Part shown: in pieces, positions 16,390-24,055 of the stretch
Layout: the number at the start of each line of letters is the position of its first letter
Numbering within the stretch: the stretch's first letter is position 1
Origin: an uncultured Flavobacteriales bacterium
GTDB taxonomy: Bacteria > Bacteroidota > Bacteroidia > Flavobacteriales > Crocinitomicaceae
Direction of reading: 5' to 3'
Assembly: GCA_946482515.1 (NCBI GenBank)
Contig: CAMLRS010000014.1
Coordinates: forward strand, 37,576 to 101,575
Length of the DNA stretch: 64,000 nt
Notes under the pieces: model-generated
What the model was told of the DNA's origin: nothing
Databases searched by the model: none
What the model saw: the letters and a program-made list of their open reading frames with translations, nothing else
Program-made: the position numbers and the translations under genes

Positions 16390-16785
16390 TCAGATACTCC
16401 GTCTATGATCGGCCTTCGCATTGGGATCGTAATGAAAGAAAAAATTGGCCCAGATAATCTTGGATAAGGCATAAAAATAAGGTGCCGCTGCCAGTGATAA
16501 GGCACTAATAATGGCAATCTGCCAGCCGGTGGAAATGGTTGGAAGGAATAAATTAAACCCCACCCAGCAAGCCACAAATAATCCGACACCTAATCCGTAG
16601 GAAACATACATCGCGCCGTAGTAAAAACCTGGTTCTTTGGAATAGGCGAGTCCGCATTCAGAACATTCCTTGTGGGTATTGCCCACTCTCTTCAGGTCGT
16701 AAGCGCCCGACACAAAAAAGTCGCCTTCCTGGCACCGCGGACATTTAAATCGCAGAATACTGTAGAGTTTGCTGCCTTTTCGCAT
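16390..16785 (-). CDS. DUF983 zinc-ribbon membrane protein
   Basis: 131 residues from the ATG at 16785; a longer frame adds 21 residues that look non-native. Starts MRKGSKLYSILRFKCPRCQEGDFF, with CxxC at the N-terminus and a second pair CSECGL about 29 residues later, forming a zinc-ribbon. Then EPGFYYGAMYVSYGLG and two membrane helices (LGVGLFVACWVGFNLF, WQIAIISALSLAAAPYFYAL). This is the DUF983 family, common in Bacteroidota and alphaproteobacteria; function is unknown. Stand-alone gene, no obvious partners. Confidence 0.88.
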   Translation of the reverse strand: MRKGSKLYSILRFKCPRCQEGDFFVSGAYDLKRVGNTHKECSECGLAYSKEPGFYYGAMYVSYGLGVGLFVACWVGFNLFLPTISTGWQIAIISALSLAAAPYFYALSKIIWANFFFHYDPNAKADHRRSI

Positions 16786-16940
16786 GATGGATTTTTGCTG
16801 CAAAAATACCCTTTTTAAAGGCATTAAGCGGCCAGCCCTCCGGAACAAAAAAAATGAAATGGTATTTTTTGAAACCTTTTTCAGGAAGTGGCGTTAGAAG
16901 AAGCAACGGATCAATTATTAACATCTACAGGTTAAGGGAG

Positions 16941-16975
16941 AAAGGCTGTTCAGAAATGGACGGCCTTTTTCTTTT
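16941..16975 (+). terminator. Orphan intrinsic terminator
   Basis: AAAGGCTGTTC, loop AGAAAT, GGACGGCCTT then TTTCTTTTT on the plus strand. No plus-strand gene lies upstream in this gap (16786-17229); the nearest, DUF983, is on the other strand. It may end an unannotated small RNA. Confidence 0.6.
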
Positions 16976-16977
16976 TA

Positions 16978-17140
16978 GTTCGAAGTTGGAAGTTGCTAGT
17001 TGGAAGTTGGTTTCCAACTCAACAACTCCTCAACCCAGCAACTCACAAGCTCATCAACTCACAAGCTCATCAACTCAACAACTCACAAACTCATCAACCC
17101 AGCAACTAATTAACTCAAAACTTCCAACTTCCAGCTCATC
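16978..17140 (+). repeat. CAACTC word-repeat block with an inverted start
   Basis: The first part is the reverse form (GAAGTTGGAAGTTGCTAGTT), then the forward form (TTCCAACTCAACAACTCCTC and many CTCATCAACTCACAAG units) up to 17130. It can fold on itself at the junction near 17010. Units are irregular, so it is not an exact tandem repeat. It lies in the divergent gap before the C25 peptidase gene. Confidence 0.7.
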
Positions 17141-17229
17141 CGTGCATCTATTGAAATGCAAGAATGACCTCATAAAGTGTTTGGCAGAACAGCGTTAAAA
17201 ATTGTAAATTGCGACAGCAAACCATGCAA

Positions 17230-19470
17230 ATGAAAAAAACATTCCTCCTCTCCGGGCTGCTTTTTGCAGCTACTTTCTCCTTTTCCCAGTCCATTGAGCT
17301 GCATTCACAGACCGATCAGGATGTCACGCTGACGCATCAGCTGAAGCAGCTTCCGTTCGAAATGCGAACCATCAACGGACAATCGTGTATCGATTTCGGG
17401 CGTACATACGAAGTCCTTTCCATGGAAAATGGCGCGCCTGCTCTTCCGCTTTTTCATACGTCCATTCAATTGCCAGACAAAGGCAATACGGTATTGGTGG
17501 TGGAATACGATCAGGTGACTGAAATTCAGAATGTTTCCGTTGCACCTTCCAAAGGCAACCTGAAGCGAAATATTGATCCGTCAAGTGTTCCATATACGTT
17601 TGGTGAAGTCTACAACCAGGATGCTTTTTATCCTGCAAATGTGGCAACGCTGAATACACCGTTCGTATGGCGGGCTGCGCGCGGGCAGGTAATCACCCTT
17701 TCGCCGTACCAGTACAACCCGGTGACGAAAGTATTGCGCATCCACGAAAACCTGCGCGTACGGGTTATTTTCCAGTCGGATGTACAAGGATTGAACGAAA
17801 TCGCAACGCCGCAAGCCGATCCGGTAATGGCCGCAGCTTATAAAGAAATCTTCATCAATCCGACTTCAGAAAAGTATGCACCTGTTGACGAAGAAGGTGA
17901 ATTGCTCATCATCGCGGATCCGAACCTGACAGATGCGCTTACACCATTCGTTCGATGGAAAACCGCAAAAGGGATCAAAACAACTTTACGCACCACCAAT
18001 GATACCGGAACAACAGATACGCAGATCAAATCTTATATTCAGACATTCTACGGTCAAAACCCAGGTTTGGCTTATGTGCTGCTCGTAGGTGATCACGGAC
18101 AGATTCCGGCGCACACTTACGGGACTACCGGTGCGGGCGAAGAACTGTGGAGCGATTCCTACTACGGACAGCTGGCCGGCGGTGTGAATGATTTCTACCC
18201 GGAAGTTTTCGTTGGCCGTTTCCCTGCTGCATCTGCTGCACAAGCTGAGCTGATGGTTGATCGTACCATTGATTATGAGCTTACACCAGCTCCGGGCAAC
18301 TGGATGGAAAAAGCCATCGGGCTTGCTTCCAACGAAGGCGATGGCATTGGTGACGACGGTGAAATCGACTACGAGCACATGCGCAACATCCGCACGCGTC
18401 TCATGTCGTTCGGTTATTCAGCAGTATACGAATTCTACGAGGGCTCACAAGGTGGCCAGGATGTAGGTGGCAATCCAAACTCTACCATCATTCTTCCGGC
18501 CATCAACGAAGGTGTTGGCTTGTTCAACTACACCGGACACGGCTCACAGAATATGTTCGTAACCGGGAACTTTACTTCGACCAACATCAACCAGGCAACG
18601 AACGTGGGTATGTACCCGTTTGTGATTTCTGTAGCCTGCAACAACGGAACATTTACCGACGGAAGCTGTCTTGGTGAGTCTTTCCTGCGCGCCGATGACA
18701 ATAACGCACCCGCCGGAGGTATTGCTTTCGCTGGTTCGTCTATCCTGATGGCCTGGGCACCGCCTATGCAAACGCAGGATGAAATGACGGAGATCATCGC
18801 AGAAGCGTATCCGAACAACCGAAAAACAACGCTTGGTGGCTTGTTCTACAACAGCCAGATGAGCATGCTCGAAGAATATCCGGGCGAAAATGGCGAAGAA
18901 GTGATGCAGACATGGGTACTTTTCGGAGATCCGTCAACTGTTTTCCGCAACCGCCAGACGATGAACCTGAATGTGACCCACGTGGGGAATGTTCCGCTTG
19001 GCACGACTTCTCTTACCGTAAACTGCGATGTAGACGGTGCTGAAGTAGCGATTTCACAGAACCATGTATTGATCGGCAAAGGGACCGTTTCAGGTGGTAA
19101 CGTGCAAATTCCATTCGACGCATTGGTGTCTGATCAGCCATTGACCGTAACAGCTACGAAACAGAACTACCGTCCTTATCAGGGACCTGTACAAGTTGGA
19201 AACGGACCGCTGGGTGTTTCAGAAGAGCTTGCAGCAACCGTATTGATTTATCCGAACCCTGCTTCAGCGATCTTCACCGTAGAAGGTATCAACAACACAG
19301 TTGAAAGCGCCGAATTGTTCACCATTGCAGGCCAGTCTGCCGGAATTGCTGCCCAAGGAATTAACGGAACTGTACAGCTGGATGCTTCGGCTGTAGCAGC
19401 GGGAAGCTACCTGTTGCGCATCGTTACACCAAAAGGTGTTGCGATGAAGCGTATCGAGATTTTGCGATAA
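17230..19470 (+). CDS. Gingipain-like C25 cysteine peptidase with T9SS sorting domain
   Basis: 746 residues from the ATG at 17230 (the ATG at 17224 would add two). Signal peptide MKKTFLLSGLLFAATFSFS. A propeptide-like region precedes the peptidase domain, which starts near residue 225 (LLIIADPNLTDALTPFVRWK). Catalytic His437 is in NYTGHGSQNMF and Cys470 in VISVACNNGTF, the C25 dyad. An Ig-like domain (about residues 577-660) is followed by a T9SS type A domain (VLIYPNPASAIFTVEG ... MKRIEILR). It is too short to be the T9SS sortase PorU, so it is a secreted protease substrate of the system. Single gene with a strong terminator. Confidence 0.93.
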   Translation: MKKTFLLSGLLFAATFSFSQSIELHSQTDQDVTLTHQLKQLPFEMRTINGQSCIDFGRTYEVLSMENGAPALPLFHTSIQLPDKGNTVLVVEYDQVTEIQNVSVAPSKGNLKRNIDPSSVPYTFGEVYNQDAFYPANVATLNTPFVWRAARGQVITLSPYQYNPVTKVLRIHENLRVRVIFQSDVQGLNEIATPQADPVMAAAYKEIFINPTSEKYAPVDEEGELLIIADPNLTDALTPFVRWKTAKGIKTTLRTTNDTGTTDTQIKSYIQTFYGQNPGLAYVLLVGDHGQIPAHTYGTTGAGEELWSDSYYGQLAGGVNDFYPEVFVGRFPAASAAQAELMVDRTIDYELTPAPGNWMEKAIGLASNEGDGIGDDGEIDYEHMRNIRTRLMSFGYSAVYEFYEGSQGGQDVGGNPNSTIILPAINEGVGLFNYTGHGSQNMFVTGNFTSTNINQATNVGMYPFVISVACNNGTFTDGSCLGESFLRADDNNAPAGGIAFAGSSILMAWAPPMQTQDEMTEIIAEAYPNNRKTTLGGLFYNSQMSMLEEYPGENGEEVMQTWVLFGDPSTVFRNRQTMNLNVTHVGNVPLGTTSLTVNCDVDGAEVAISQNHVLIGKGTVSGGNVQIPFDALVSDQPLTVTATKQNYRPYQGPVQVGNGPLGVSEELAATVLIYPNPASAIFTVEGINNTVESAELFTIAGQSAGIAAQGINGTVQLDASAVAAGSYLLRIVTPKGVAMKRIEILR

Positions 19471-19493
19471 ACTGAAACGAATAAAATAGATTA

Positions 19494-19531
19494 GGGCGGT
19501 TCCGATAGCCATCGGAATTCCGCCCTTTTTT
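19494..19531 (+). terminator. Intrinsic terminator after the C25 peptidase gene
   Basis: GGGCGG-TTCCGAT, loop, ATCGGAA-TTCCGCCC, then six T. Very stable stem. Confidence 0.9.
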
Positions 19532-19566
19532 GTTTACTGATCCAAAAAGATGCTGATCTTTGCCGC

Positions 19567-20787
19567 ATGCAGGAATGGGATGTTATTGTGATCGGTGGGG
19601 GAGCGGCAGGTTGTTTTGCGGCAATCCAGGCCGGTGAACATTTTCCGGGAGCCAGCATTCTGTTGCTGGAAAAAAGTGCGAGACCGCTGGCGAAAGTGAA
19701 AATTTCGGGAGGTGGACGCTGTAACGTGACCAATCAGCTGTCCGATCCGGAAGAGCTTTCGCGCAATTACCCGCGGGGCAATCGGTTTCTCAAGAAAGCA
19801 TTCTATACCTTTTCTTCGGAACACATGGTGCGCTGGCTGGCCGATAAAGGCATTCCGCTGCGTTTGTATCCCGAAGGCTGTTTGTTTCCCGAAACGAACG
19901 ACTCCCAGACCATTATCGATTGTTTCCTGTCGGAGCTGAAGCGTTTGAGCATTCCTCTGAAAACAGAAGTGCGCGTGGACCAGCTGATGCAGAAGGACGG
20001 AAAATGGCACATTCAATCGTCTGTCGGGGATTTTATGGCTAAGTCGGTCATCGTAACAACCGGCGGACAACCCAAAGCGAGTGGTTTCAAAATGCTGGAT
20101 TCGCTGGAGCTCGACATCGTTTCGCCTTTGCCATCGTTGTTTACCTTCAATATGCCCGATGAGCCTGTTCGCGAGCTGATGGGTATTGTGGTGGAACAAG
20201 CTTCGGTGAAAATTGCAGGGGAAAAGTGGTCGAGCGATGGTCCGTTGCTGATCACCCATTGGGGCATGAGCGGCCCGGCTGTGTTGAAATGCTCGGCATT
20301 CGGAGCTCGGATCCTGGCCGGAAAGAACTACGAAACCACTGTTTTTGTGAACTGGACAGGCGATCGCAAGCCGGACCAGATCAGGGAAGCGCTTTCAGAA
20401 ATTCTGCGTTCGGCCAAAAAGACGGGCAATACGCCGCAGTTTGGTATTAAATCGCGTTTGTGGACGTTCCTGTTGACTAAAGCCGGCATCAATCCTGAAG
20501 CGCCGTGGACAGAAACCGGCCCGAAACAACAGAATCGCTTCGTTGAATTGTTGTATGCCGATCCTTACCAGATGAAAGGCAAAACGACCTTCAAGGAAGA
20601 ATTCGTAACAGCCGGTGGAATCGATCTCGGTGGCATCGATGTGCAGACCATGCAGTCGAAAAAATATCCCGGCCTGTTTTTTGCCGGGGAAGTACTGGAT
20701 ATAGACGGCATCACCGGCGGATACAACTTCCAGGCTGCCTGGACAACCGCTTTTATTGCCGGGAAATCCGTATTATTGAATCATTAA
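19567..20787 (+). CDS. BaiN/HI0933-family FAD-dependent oxidoreductase
   Basis: 406 residues. FAD-binding VIVIGGGAAGCFAAIQAGE at residues 6-24, then the HI0933 signature VKISGGGRCNVTNQ near 43. Further family marks are YPEGCLFPETNDSQTIIDC, VIVTTGGQPKASGF near 161 and FFAGEVLDIDGITGGYNFQAA at the C-terminus (in parts). Members are cytoplasmic flavoproteins; some reduce steroid or other unsaturated substrates, most have no known substrate. The lipoprotein gene starts 13 bases after its stop, so it may head a three-gene transcript with that and the HPP gene. Confidence 0.9.
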   Translation: MQEWDVIVIGGGAAGCFAAIQAGEHFPGASILLLEKSARPLAKVKISGGGRCNVTNQLSDPEELSRNYPRGNRFLKKAFYTFSSEHMVRWLADKGIPLRLYPEGCLFPETNDSQTIIDCFLSELKRLSIPLKTEVRVDQLMQKDGKWHIQSSVGDFMAKSVIVTTGGQPKASGFKMLDSLELDIVSPLPSLFTFNMPDEPVRELMGIVVEQASVKIAGEKWSSDGPLLITHWGMSGPAVLKCSAFGARILAGKNYETTVFVNWTGDRKPDQIREALSEILRSAKKTGNTPQFGIKSRLWTFLLTKAGINPEAPWTETGPKQQNRFVELLYADPYQMKGKTTFKEEFVTAGGIDLGGIDVQTMQSKKYPGLFFAGEVLDIDGITGGYNFQAAWTTAFIAGKSVLLNH

Positions 20788-20800
20788 TTTTGAACACACT

Positions 20801-21148
20801 ATGGCACGAGGAATCACAAAAATAACAACAGGTCTTTTTTTCCTGCTGGCGATCAGTCTTCAGGCATGTAAACCTGTGGAGGAAGCAGTTGTCGTAGATC
20901 ACGGATCAGCACCGAGCACATCCGAGCGACTGATCGGAACGGTTCGAAACGACAGCGGCTGTGGCTATGTCATCGACGTGACTCAGGGCGATGTGATGAA
21001 AAGCTATTATCCCGTAAACCTTGAAGATAAATACAAGAAAGAAGGAATGCGGCTCAAATTTGCCTGGAGCAAATCTTTGAATGAAATGACCGGCGATTGC
21101 AGCTACCTGATTCCGATCGAGATTTCCGACGTGACGCCCATGCGATGA
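20801..21148 (+). CDS. Small predicted lipoprotein
   Basis: 115 residues. N-terminus MARGITKITTGLFFLLAISLQACKPVEE carries an LQAC lipobox. The mature part of about 90 residues includes RLIGTVRNDSGCGYVIDV and YYPVNLEDKYKKEGMRLKFAW, an OB-like or small beta fold with two cysteines (CGY, GDCSYLIPI) that could pair. I do not recognise a named family. The start of the HPP gene overlaps its stop by four bases (ATGA), so both are coupled. Confidence 0.75.
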   Translation: MARGITKITTGLFFLLAISLQACKPVEEAVVVDHGSAPSTSERLIGTVRNDSGCGYVIDVTQGDVMKSYYPVNLEDKYKKEGMRLKFAWSKSLNEMTGDCSYLIPIEISDVTPMR

Positions 21149-21693
21149 AAAAACGCATCAACCGCACGTTTCGCAGAGCCAAATACGTCGTTTATCGACA
21201 GACGATTCTCGAGCCCATTGATCACTTGTGGACCTTTATTGGAGCATTTGCCGGTATCGGGCTCATTGGCTGGATACAAAGCTACATGCTGCCCGACCAG
21301 GACAATGTCTTCCTGATCGGATCATTCGGAGCCAGTGCTGTACTGGTTTTCGGCGCTACGAACAGTCCGCTGGCGCAACCGCGCAACCTGGTATTTGGGC
21401 ATTTGTTTTCGGCGTTCGTAGGTGTAAGCGTTCACTGGCTTTTTCCGGATGAAATGTGGCTTTCCGCAGCATTAGGCGTTTCATTGGCCATAGTTGCCAT
21501 GCAGATCACCAAAACCATGCATCCACCAGGTGGTGCAACCGCATTGATCGCCACGATCGGTTCGGCAAAAATTCAATCATTGGGATTTTTGTATGTCCTG
21601 ACACCCGTACTTAGCGGCGTCACCATTCTGTTGTTTGTGGCGTTGATCGTGAACAACATTCCGCGGCATCGGAGCTATCCGTATCGGAAGTGA
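21145..21693 (+). CDS. HPP-family membrane protein
   Basis: 182 residues from the ATG at 21145, which overlaps the previous stop. Four hydrophobic segments: FIGAFAGIGLIGWIQSYM, FLIGSFGASAVLVFGATNSP, SAALGVSLAIVAMQIT and FLYVLTPVLSGVTILLFVALI. The family motif MHPPGGATALIATIG lies between the third and fourth. HPP proteins are inner-membrane proteins; cyanobacterial and plant members transport nitrite. The substrate here is not known. Ends in the RSYPYRK tail typical of the family. Confidence 0.9.
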   Translation: MKKRINRTFRRAKYVVYRQTILEPIDHLWTFIGAFAGIGLIGWIQSYMLPDQDNVFLIGSFGASAVLVFGATNSPLAQPRNLVFGHLFSAFVGVSVHWLFPDEMWLSAALGVSLAIVAMQITKTMHPPGGATALIATIGSAKIQSLGFLYVLTPVLSGVTILLFVALIVNNIPRHRSYPYRK

Positions 21694-21764
21694 ATCAAGT
21701 TTTGGTAAAAGAAAAAGAAATTGAAATGGATTTCATCCAGTCATAATGGGGGCTGTTCGTAATA

Positions 21765-21890
21765 TCTAGAATTCTAGAATTCCAAAATTTTCAAATTCCC
21801 GAATTTCCTTCCAAACCGGTTTTCAATGGAACCCAGCAACTCATCAACCCAATAACTCAAAAACTCACAACTCAATAACTCACCAACCCT
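21765..21890. repeat. TCTAGAATTC and CAACTC word repeats between convergent genes
   Basis: First AATATCTAGAATTCTAGAAT (overlapping XbaI/EcoRI-like palindromes) with CCAAAATTTTCAAATTCCC words, then CCCAGCAACTCATCAACCC / AATAACTCAAAAACTC units that run up to the stop codon of the peptidase gene at 21891. No coding potential seen. Confidence 0.6.
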
Positions 21891-22829
21891 CTACAACTCC
21901 CTCATCAACACCTTATACAATTCCACCATCGCCACAATATCCGATTTAAAAACCTTTTCATCAGGCGTATGAACATTGTCTTCAGCCGCACCGATAAAGC
22001 ACCAGTCGATGGGAAGATCCGATTTTTGCAGCACAGATCCGTCGCTTCCCCCAGCCGATTCAACTTCCAACTGAAAAGGAACACCAGAGCGTTCAGCAAT
22101 AGCAATAATGCGATCGAGGTAGCTTTTTCGTGGCAGCATGCTGTCGCGCATGGAAATCGCTACACCGCCTCCGTGAACAACACCGTATGTAACCCACGTG
22201 ATATCACAGATCAGTGCTTGCAAAACGCCATAATGCTTTAACAGGTAGCGCGCGCAATTCCCCACCGAGTTGCCGCCATGTTCTTCGTAAGTGGAAAATA
22301 CAATTGCTCCGTTTTCCAGTGTTTCGGCCACTTGTAAAGCCGTCCATACGCCCAGGCGGTTGTCGAGGTAAGGCGATTGAATGTATTCTTCGGTTTCCCG
22401 GAAATTGGGTTTGAACGACAACAGCGTCCCGCGATCGATTTCCCGCGAAGCGACGTAGTTGATACGTGTGCCACCATGATCGTCTTCGATCACCATAACT
22501 TCGGCTTCGCACTCACCCTGTGTATCCCGACCAACAAGTGCCGTACCATCGATGTTACGTGGGCCACCCACGCGGATGAGGTCTTTGTTGTAGCCTGCCG
22601 AATAGCCGATCGTATCCATATGGGCGTAAATAGCAGTGCGCGGCGTTCCGAAAACGAGGATGATCGTATCCTGGAATCCCGGTCCGTGAATGATTTCCGG
22701 GATAGTTTTCCACTGCTGCTTGTTGCGATCGATGTAATCGAGCAGGAAGGCTTTGATACGGCTTTCGTCGCTGGCTACGCCCTGAATGGTGATCAATTCT
22801 TCCAGCAGTGCTTTATGCTTTAATTCCAT
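21891..22829 (-). CDS. M42/M28-like metallo-aminopeptidase family protein
   Basis: 312 residues. Metal-binding motifs of the MH clan: AIYAHMDTIGY near residue 66 (first His-x-Asp), YLDNRLGVWTAL near 155 (bridging Asp), STYEEHGGNSVG near 179 (catalytic Glu pair) and the metal-binding Asp in LICDITWVTYG near 207. A late VHTPDEKVFKSD supplies the last His. It probably removes residues from peptides in the cytoplasm; no signal peptide. It overlaps the yigZ stop by 17 bases. Confidence 0.85.
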   Translation of the reverse strand: MELKHKALLEELITIQGVASDESRIKAFLLDYIDRNKQQWKTIPEIIHGPGFQDTIILVFGTPRTAIYAHMDTIGYSAGYNKDLIRVGGPRNIDGTALVGRDTQGECEAEVMVIEDDHGGTRINYVASREIDRGTLLSFKPNFRETEEYIQSPYLDNRLGVWTALQVAETLENGAIVFSTYEEHGGNSVGNCARYLLKHYGVLQALICDITWVTYGVVHGGGVAISMRDSMLPRKSYLDRIIAIAERSGVPFQLEVESAGGSDGSVLQKSDLPIDWCFIGAAEDNVHTPDEKVFKSDIVAMVELYKVLMREL

Positions 22830-23427
22830 GTTGAATGAGTGTTACGCCTTCCAATCCTGAAAGCCTGTTCAGCCCGGCTTCGTTTGAAACGGGGATTTCG
22901 CAGACAATCCGGCAGGAAAGCTCAAGTTGTTGTTCGGTGATGGTCAATTGAAGCGCTTTCAGTGTCGACATCACGGCTGGCATGGCTTCGTAGGAAAAAA
23001 GCAGCTCGATCGTATAAGTGTCTTCCTGCTCAACGATCGTTGCTTGTTCCAGGGCATCTTTTGCAGCTGTTCGATACGCATTGACTAGGCCGCTGGCGCC
23101 GAGGTTCGTTCCGCCATAATAGCGCACTACGGCGATGAGAATGTTGGTCAGATCGAACGATTGAATTTGCCCCAGGATAGGAGGGCCGGCCGTGTTGGAA
23201 GGCTCACCGTCGTCGCTGGAACGAAACCGTTTCTTATCGCTTCCGAAACGAAAAGCGTAGCACACATGGCATGCCTGCGGATGCTCCTTGCGCCAACCGG
23301 CCAGCAATGTTTTGACTTGTTCTTCGGTTGTGCAGGGAACGGCAAAAGCCAGGAAGCGTGATCCTTTTTCTTTGTAGAATCCTTCACTGGCTTGTTGAAG
23401 CGTACGATATGTGTTTGATTTTGTCAG
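22813..23427 (-). CDS. yigZ: YigZ/IMPACT family protein, probable CTG start
   Basis: 204 residues if read from CTG at 23425-23427. An internal TTG (23307) would give 164 residues but would cut off the conserved N-terminus that is readable in frame upstream (SEGFYKEKGSRFLAFAVPC). Between the in-frame stop at 23434-23436 and this segment there is no ATG, GTG or TTG; CTG is the only good near-cognate codon and gives the usual family length. The IMPACT core is present: CHVCYAFRFG, SDDGEPSNTAGPPIL and VVRYYGGTNLGASGLVNAY, then a C-terminal ferredoxin-like domain. The family function is uncertain (translation or nucleotide related). Confidence 0.85.
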   Translation of the reverse strand: MTKSNTYRTLQQASEGFYKEKGSRFLAFAVPCTTEEQVKTLLAGWRKEHPQACHVCYAFRFGSDKKRFRSSDDGEPSNTAGPPILGQIQSFDLTNILIAVVRYYGGTNLGASGLVNAYRTAAKDALEQATIVEQEDTYTIELLFSYEAMPAVMSTLKALQLTITEQQLELSCRIVCEIPVSNEAGLNRLSGLEGVTLIQHGIKA

Positions 23428-23438
23428 CTGCTTTTATT

Positions 23439-23455
23439 TACTTTTGTCAAAAATA
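23439..23455. promoter_or_regulatory. Two face-to-face -7 elements for divergent genes
   Basis: Plus strand TACTTTTG (23439-23446), with TTTG at 23414-23417 as the -33 element; minus strand TATTTTTG (23448-23455). They are one base apart and serve the lipoprotein gene (23466) and yigZ (23427). The two polymerase footprints must overlap. Confidence 0.55.
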
Positions 23456-23465
23456 GCACGTGTAT

Positions 23466-23996
23466 ATGCAGTTCCGCACCCTCAGCGCCATACTTTTCAC
23501 AGGTCTTCTGTTGACAGTCTCTTGTAAGAAAGAAGAAGATCCTGAAATTAATCCCTGTATGAATGGTCAGCTCGATCCGGGAGAAACGGCTATCGATTGT
23601 GGTGGAAGCTGTGGCCCTTGCCCGTCGACAGAGTTCCCGACAGCCGGTTTTGAAATAAACCTGTATGGCGAAAACGATTCAGATATCAGTGCTTCGATTC
23701 GCGAGCTAACGGCTAATGGAAACTGGATCCTGCGTGTTGGTAATGACAGTATCGACGTTCACATGAACCTTGGAAATACAGGAATGACCGGTACGTTTGC
23801 TATGAGCCCGACAGGTTCGTATGCTGCTTACAACGGTGTGAATTACCCGACGTTGTCTTCAGGTCTGTACACGATCAGTGCTCACAATACCACTACCGAC
23901 AAAATGAGCGGTTTTTTCCACGGTAAGTTTTCACGCGGTGTGGCAGGAGATACGCTGTATATTACCAACGGATATTTCGAATACCTCCCGTATTGA
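23466..23996 (+). CDS. Predicted lipoprotein with a cysteine-rich linker
   Basis: 176 residues from ATG 23466 (an in-frame GTG two codons earlier is possible). Signal MQFRTLSAILFTGLLLTVSCKK with a VSC lipobox. Then the compact segment CMNGQLDPGETAIDCGG and SCGPCPST, a Cys-rich motif (C..G..DPGETA.DCGG.CGPC) seen at the mature N-terminus of many Bacteroidota lipoproteins. The remaining ~125 residues are predicted all-beta (LTANGNWILRVGND, GTFAMSPTGSYAAYNG). Function unknown. Single gene. Confidence 0.8.
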   Translation: MQFRTLSAILFTGLLLTVSCKKEEDPEINPCMNGQLDPGETAIDCGGSCGPCPSTEFPTAGFEINLYGENDSDISASIRELTANGNWILRVGNDSIDVHMNLGNTGMTGTFAMSPTGSYAAYNGVNYPTLSSGLYTISAHNTTTDKMSGFFHGKFSRGVAGDTLYITNGYFEYLPY

Positions 23997-24010
23997 TGGT
24001 TGATGCTTAA

Positions 24011-24048
24011 TGTTTGATTTTTGATGAGTGTAAATCAAAAATCAAACA
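24011..24048. terminator. Perfect palindrome between convergent genes (ATCAAAAATCAAACA)
   Basis: TGTTTGATTTTTGAT (24011-24025) and ATCAAAAATCAAACA (24034-24048) are perfect 15-bp arms around GAGTGTAA. It lies between the ends of the lipoprotein gene (+) and the SPFH gene (-) and probably stops transcription both ways. Confidence 0.65.
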
Positions 24049-24055
24049 TCCAAAA

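Noticed and set aside
16854..17198. Plus-strand open frame over the CAACTC block
   Set aside because: Its second half encodes only Ser/Thr/Gln/Asn repeats from the CAACTC words, and a terminator hairpin sits inside it.
17230..19470. PorU, the T9SS sortase
   Set aside because: The C25 domain is intact, but the protein is about 400 residues shorter than PorU and has its own sorting domain, which marks a substrate.
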